Assembly: GCF_001573155.1 (NCBI RefSeq)
Contig: NZ_JRWG01000004.1
Location: 1 to 64,000, forward strand
Direction: 5' to 3'
DNA length: 64,000 nt
DNA from: Aequorivita aquimaris
GTDB taxonomy: Bacteria > Bacteroidota > Bacteroidia > Flavobacteriales > Flavobacteriaceae
Below, piece after piece: positions 62,669 through 64,000 of the stretch. The notes below the pieces were generated by a model. The model searched no databases and had not been told where the DNA came from. It worked only from the letters and a program-made list of their open reading frames with translations. Made by a program: the position numbers and the translations under genes. Position 1 is the first letter of the stretch. The number at the start of each line of letters is the position of its first letter.

Positions 62669-63583
62669 ATGCACAAAATGGACAATACAGAACTAATTAA
62701 AGCAATAGAAGAAAAATATAAAAGTTTGGGTGAAAACCCCGAAACCTACCTCAAGGGGCTGCTGCAGGCAAAGCCCATAACATATTGGGACTATATTCAG
62801 GTGGACACCTTGCTTTCTCTTCAAAAGACACGAACCGATTTTAAGGATGAGGAAATCTTCGTGATGTACCATCAGGTGACCGAACTTACCTTAAAAATGA
62901 TGATCCACGAAATAAAACAACTCTCTGAAGGCGACAATCTTTCGGAAGAAATCTGGCTGACAAAATTAGACCGATTAAAAAGATATACCCGAATGCTCAT
63001 CACTTCTTTCGACATTATGAAAGATGGCATGAGTTACGAGGATTATAACACATTTCGCGCTACCCTTACCCCTGCCAGCGGCTTTCAGAGTGCCCAATTC
63101 CGCATTTTGGAATTGTACAGTACAAGACTTGAAAATTTAATCAATTCCGAAGGAAGGGAAAGGTTGCCACTAAACCCGACGTTTGATGATTATTTTAAGC
63201 ATATATACTGGAAAGACGCCGGCCTAGATCGCAAAACGGGTAAAATGACACTCACGCTAAGGCTTTTCATTGAAAAATATGAAGCAGATTTTAAGGCGCT
63301 CGCAGAAAATGTGAAGGGCAAAACCTTGGAAGAACGAGTGGCCCAAATGGATAATCCTTCGGAAGAATTAAAGGATAGACTAAAACAGTTTGACCATTTT
63401 TATAATGTGGCCTGGCCGATGGTACATTTGGACACTGCCCAGCACTACCTTAACAGCAAGGGTGAAAGCAAGACCGCCACGGGAGGCTCGGAATGGAAAA
63501 AATATTTGCACCCAAAATACCAACAACGCAAATTTTTCCCCGCACTTTGGTCTGCGGAAGAAATTGCAAATTGGGGGGAATGA
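62669..63583 (+). CDS. Tryptophan 2,3-dioxygenase family protein
   Basis: 304 residues. Signature segments are TYWDYIQVDTLLSLQKTRTD, EIFVMYHQVTELTLKMMIHE (substrate/heme pocket) and TPASGFQSAQFRILELYS, with heme-ligand His candidate in WPMVHLDTAQHYL near the end. Family members oxidise tryptophan to N-formylkynurenine. The ATG at 62678 is an alternative start. It is far from the trp operon, so it is not controlled with it. Confidence 0.9.
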   Translation: MHKMDNTELIKAIEEKYKSLGENPETYLKGLLQAKPITYWDYIQVDTLLSLQKTRTDFKDEEIFVMYHQVTELTLKMMIHEIKQLSEGDNLSEEIWLTKLDRLKRYTRMLITSFDIMKDGMSYEDYNTFRATLTPASGFQSAQFRILELYSTRLENLINSEGRERLPLNPTFDDYFKHIYWKDAGLDRKTGKMTLTLRLFIEKYEADFKALAENVKGKTLEERVAQMDNPSEELKDRLKQFDHFYNVAWPMVHLDTAQHYLNSKGESKTATGGSEWKKYLHPKYQQRKFFPALWSAEEIANWGE

Positions 63584-63599
63584 TTCTTTTGGAAATCGG

Positions 63600-63700
63600 G
63601 ATTTGTTAATTTGAGACGTTAATTCGGGATTCGTTAATTCGTTAATTCGGGATTTGGGTCCCGATTGCTGTCGGGATGGGATTTGTTTTTTGGAATTTGG
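63600..63700. repeat. Short direct repeats and CCCGAT/ATCGGG hairpins
   Basis: Repeats of GTTAATTCGGGATT occur at about 63616-63655, followed by TCCCGAT...TCGGGAT (63659-63677). Intergenic, no gene seen. Confidence 0.6.
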
Positions 63701-63714
63701 AATTTTAAAACACT

Positions 63715-64000
63715 ATGGATATACAAATAAAACGCATATACGAAAAAGCTGCAAACCGTGACGGTACCAGGATTTTGGTAGACCGCGTTTGGCCGCGGGG
63801 TGTAAGCAAGGAAGACGCAAAACTTGACGAATGGATGAAGGAGATTGCTCCCTCAAAAGAACTTCGGAAATGGTTTGACCACAAAGAAGAACGTTTTGAT
63901 GGGTTTTCAAAAAAATATAAAAAAGAATTAAAAGACCATTCCGATTTGGTGGAACAACTGTTGGAAAAAGCCAAAGAAAAACGCCTCACCCTCCTCTATG
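63715..64000 (+). CDS. DUF488 family protein, cut by window edge
   Basis: The first 95 residues. The pattern IKRIYEKAANRDGTRILVDR followed by VWPRGVSKEDAKLDEWMKEI is the hallmark of DUF488. Then APSKELRKWFDHKEERFDGF and ELKDHSDLVEQLLEKAKEKR follow. It is probably a cytosolic single-domain protein of about 115-120 residues. The function is unknown. Confidence 0.85.
   Translation, partial: MDIQIKRIYEKAANRDGTRILVDRVWPRGVSKEDAKLDEWMKEIAPSKELRKWFDHKEERFDGFSKKYKKELKDHSDLVEQLLEKAKEKRLTLLY

Overview
The window looks like the chromosome of a member of Flavobacteriaceae (Bacteroidota). The signs are a type IX secretion C-terminal sorting domain, Bacteroidota-type -7 promoter motifs (TAnnTTTG), the class II HMG-CoA reductase plus GYDIA-kinase pair, a CtlX-type citrulline hydrolase, bTHX, and many short interspersed hairpin repeats. 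Genus cannot be fixed from the sequence alone.

Region 1 (1-13,700) is accessory DNA. An IS110-family transposase (cut by the window edge) and a frameshifted second IS110-family element bracket a run of compact, same-strand gene units. Each unit begins just after a GTT core and ends with an inverted copy of its own first 9-11 bases. In most junctions this is followed by a long imperfect hairpin of about 85-131 bp. This is the architecture of integron gene cassettes and attC sites, although no integron integrase is present in the window. The cargo is a nuclease-like/NACHT STAND NTPase (probable phage defence), a GT39/ArnT-like glycosyltransferase, a GNAT acetyltransferase, a SAM methyltransferase, a secreted amidohydrolase, a propeller lipoprotein, an internally deleted IS1182 relic whose terminal repeats coincide with the cassette ends, and a Crp/Fnr regulator with a membrane protein and a quinone oxidoreductase. 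Two near-identical copies (about 495 bp) of an IS1182-derived segment also sit in the array and carry rightward -7 promoter motifs.

Region 2 (13,700-35,600) holds a P1B metal ATPase, an RhlE-type RNA helicase, a T9SS-exported repeat protein, an ECF sigma factor divergent from a small membrane protein across a 17-bp perfect palindrome, and a TPR-HisKA_2 kinase with its LytTR regulator. It then has a set of small exported proteins rich in NTF2/SnoaL-like folds, together with an epimerase, RidA, a cupin gene with an in-frame stop, an MFS carrier and an APC permease.

Region 3 (35,600-45,000) is ordinary housekeeping: beta-carbonic anhydrase, argS, MarC, a DUF2867 oxidoreductase, CtlX, DinB, two rhodaneses and two thioredoxin-fold proteins.

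Region 4 (44,900-51,800) is a complete trpEGDCFBA operon. It is preceded by an 18-codon leader with three consecutive Trp codons and an intrinsic terminator, a textbook attenuator layout. Interspersed hairpin repeats have entered the operon at three places, two of them translated.

Region 5 (51,800-64,000) carries two tiny genes (one is ribosomal protein bTHX), HMG-CoA reductase and a GYDIA kinase, tRNA-Phe, coaX, an outer-membrane protein, a TPR protein, lptC, a CNNM/CorC protein, a PpiD-like foldase, a tryptophan 2,3-dioxygenase family protein and the start of a DUF488 gene.
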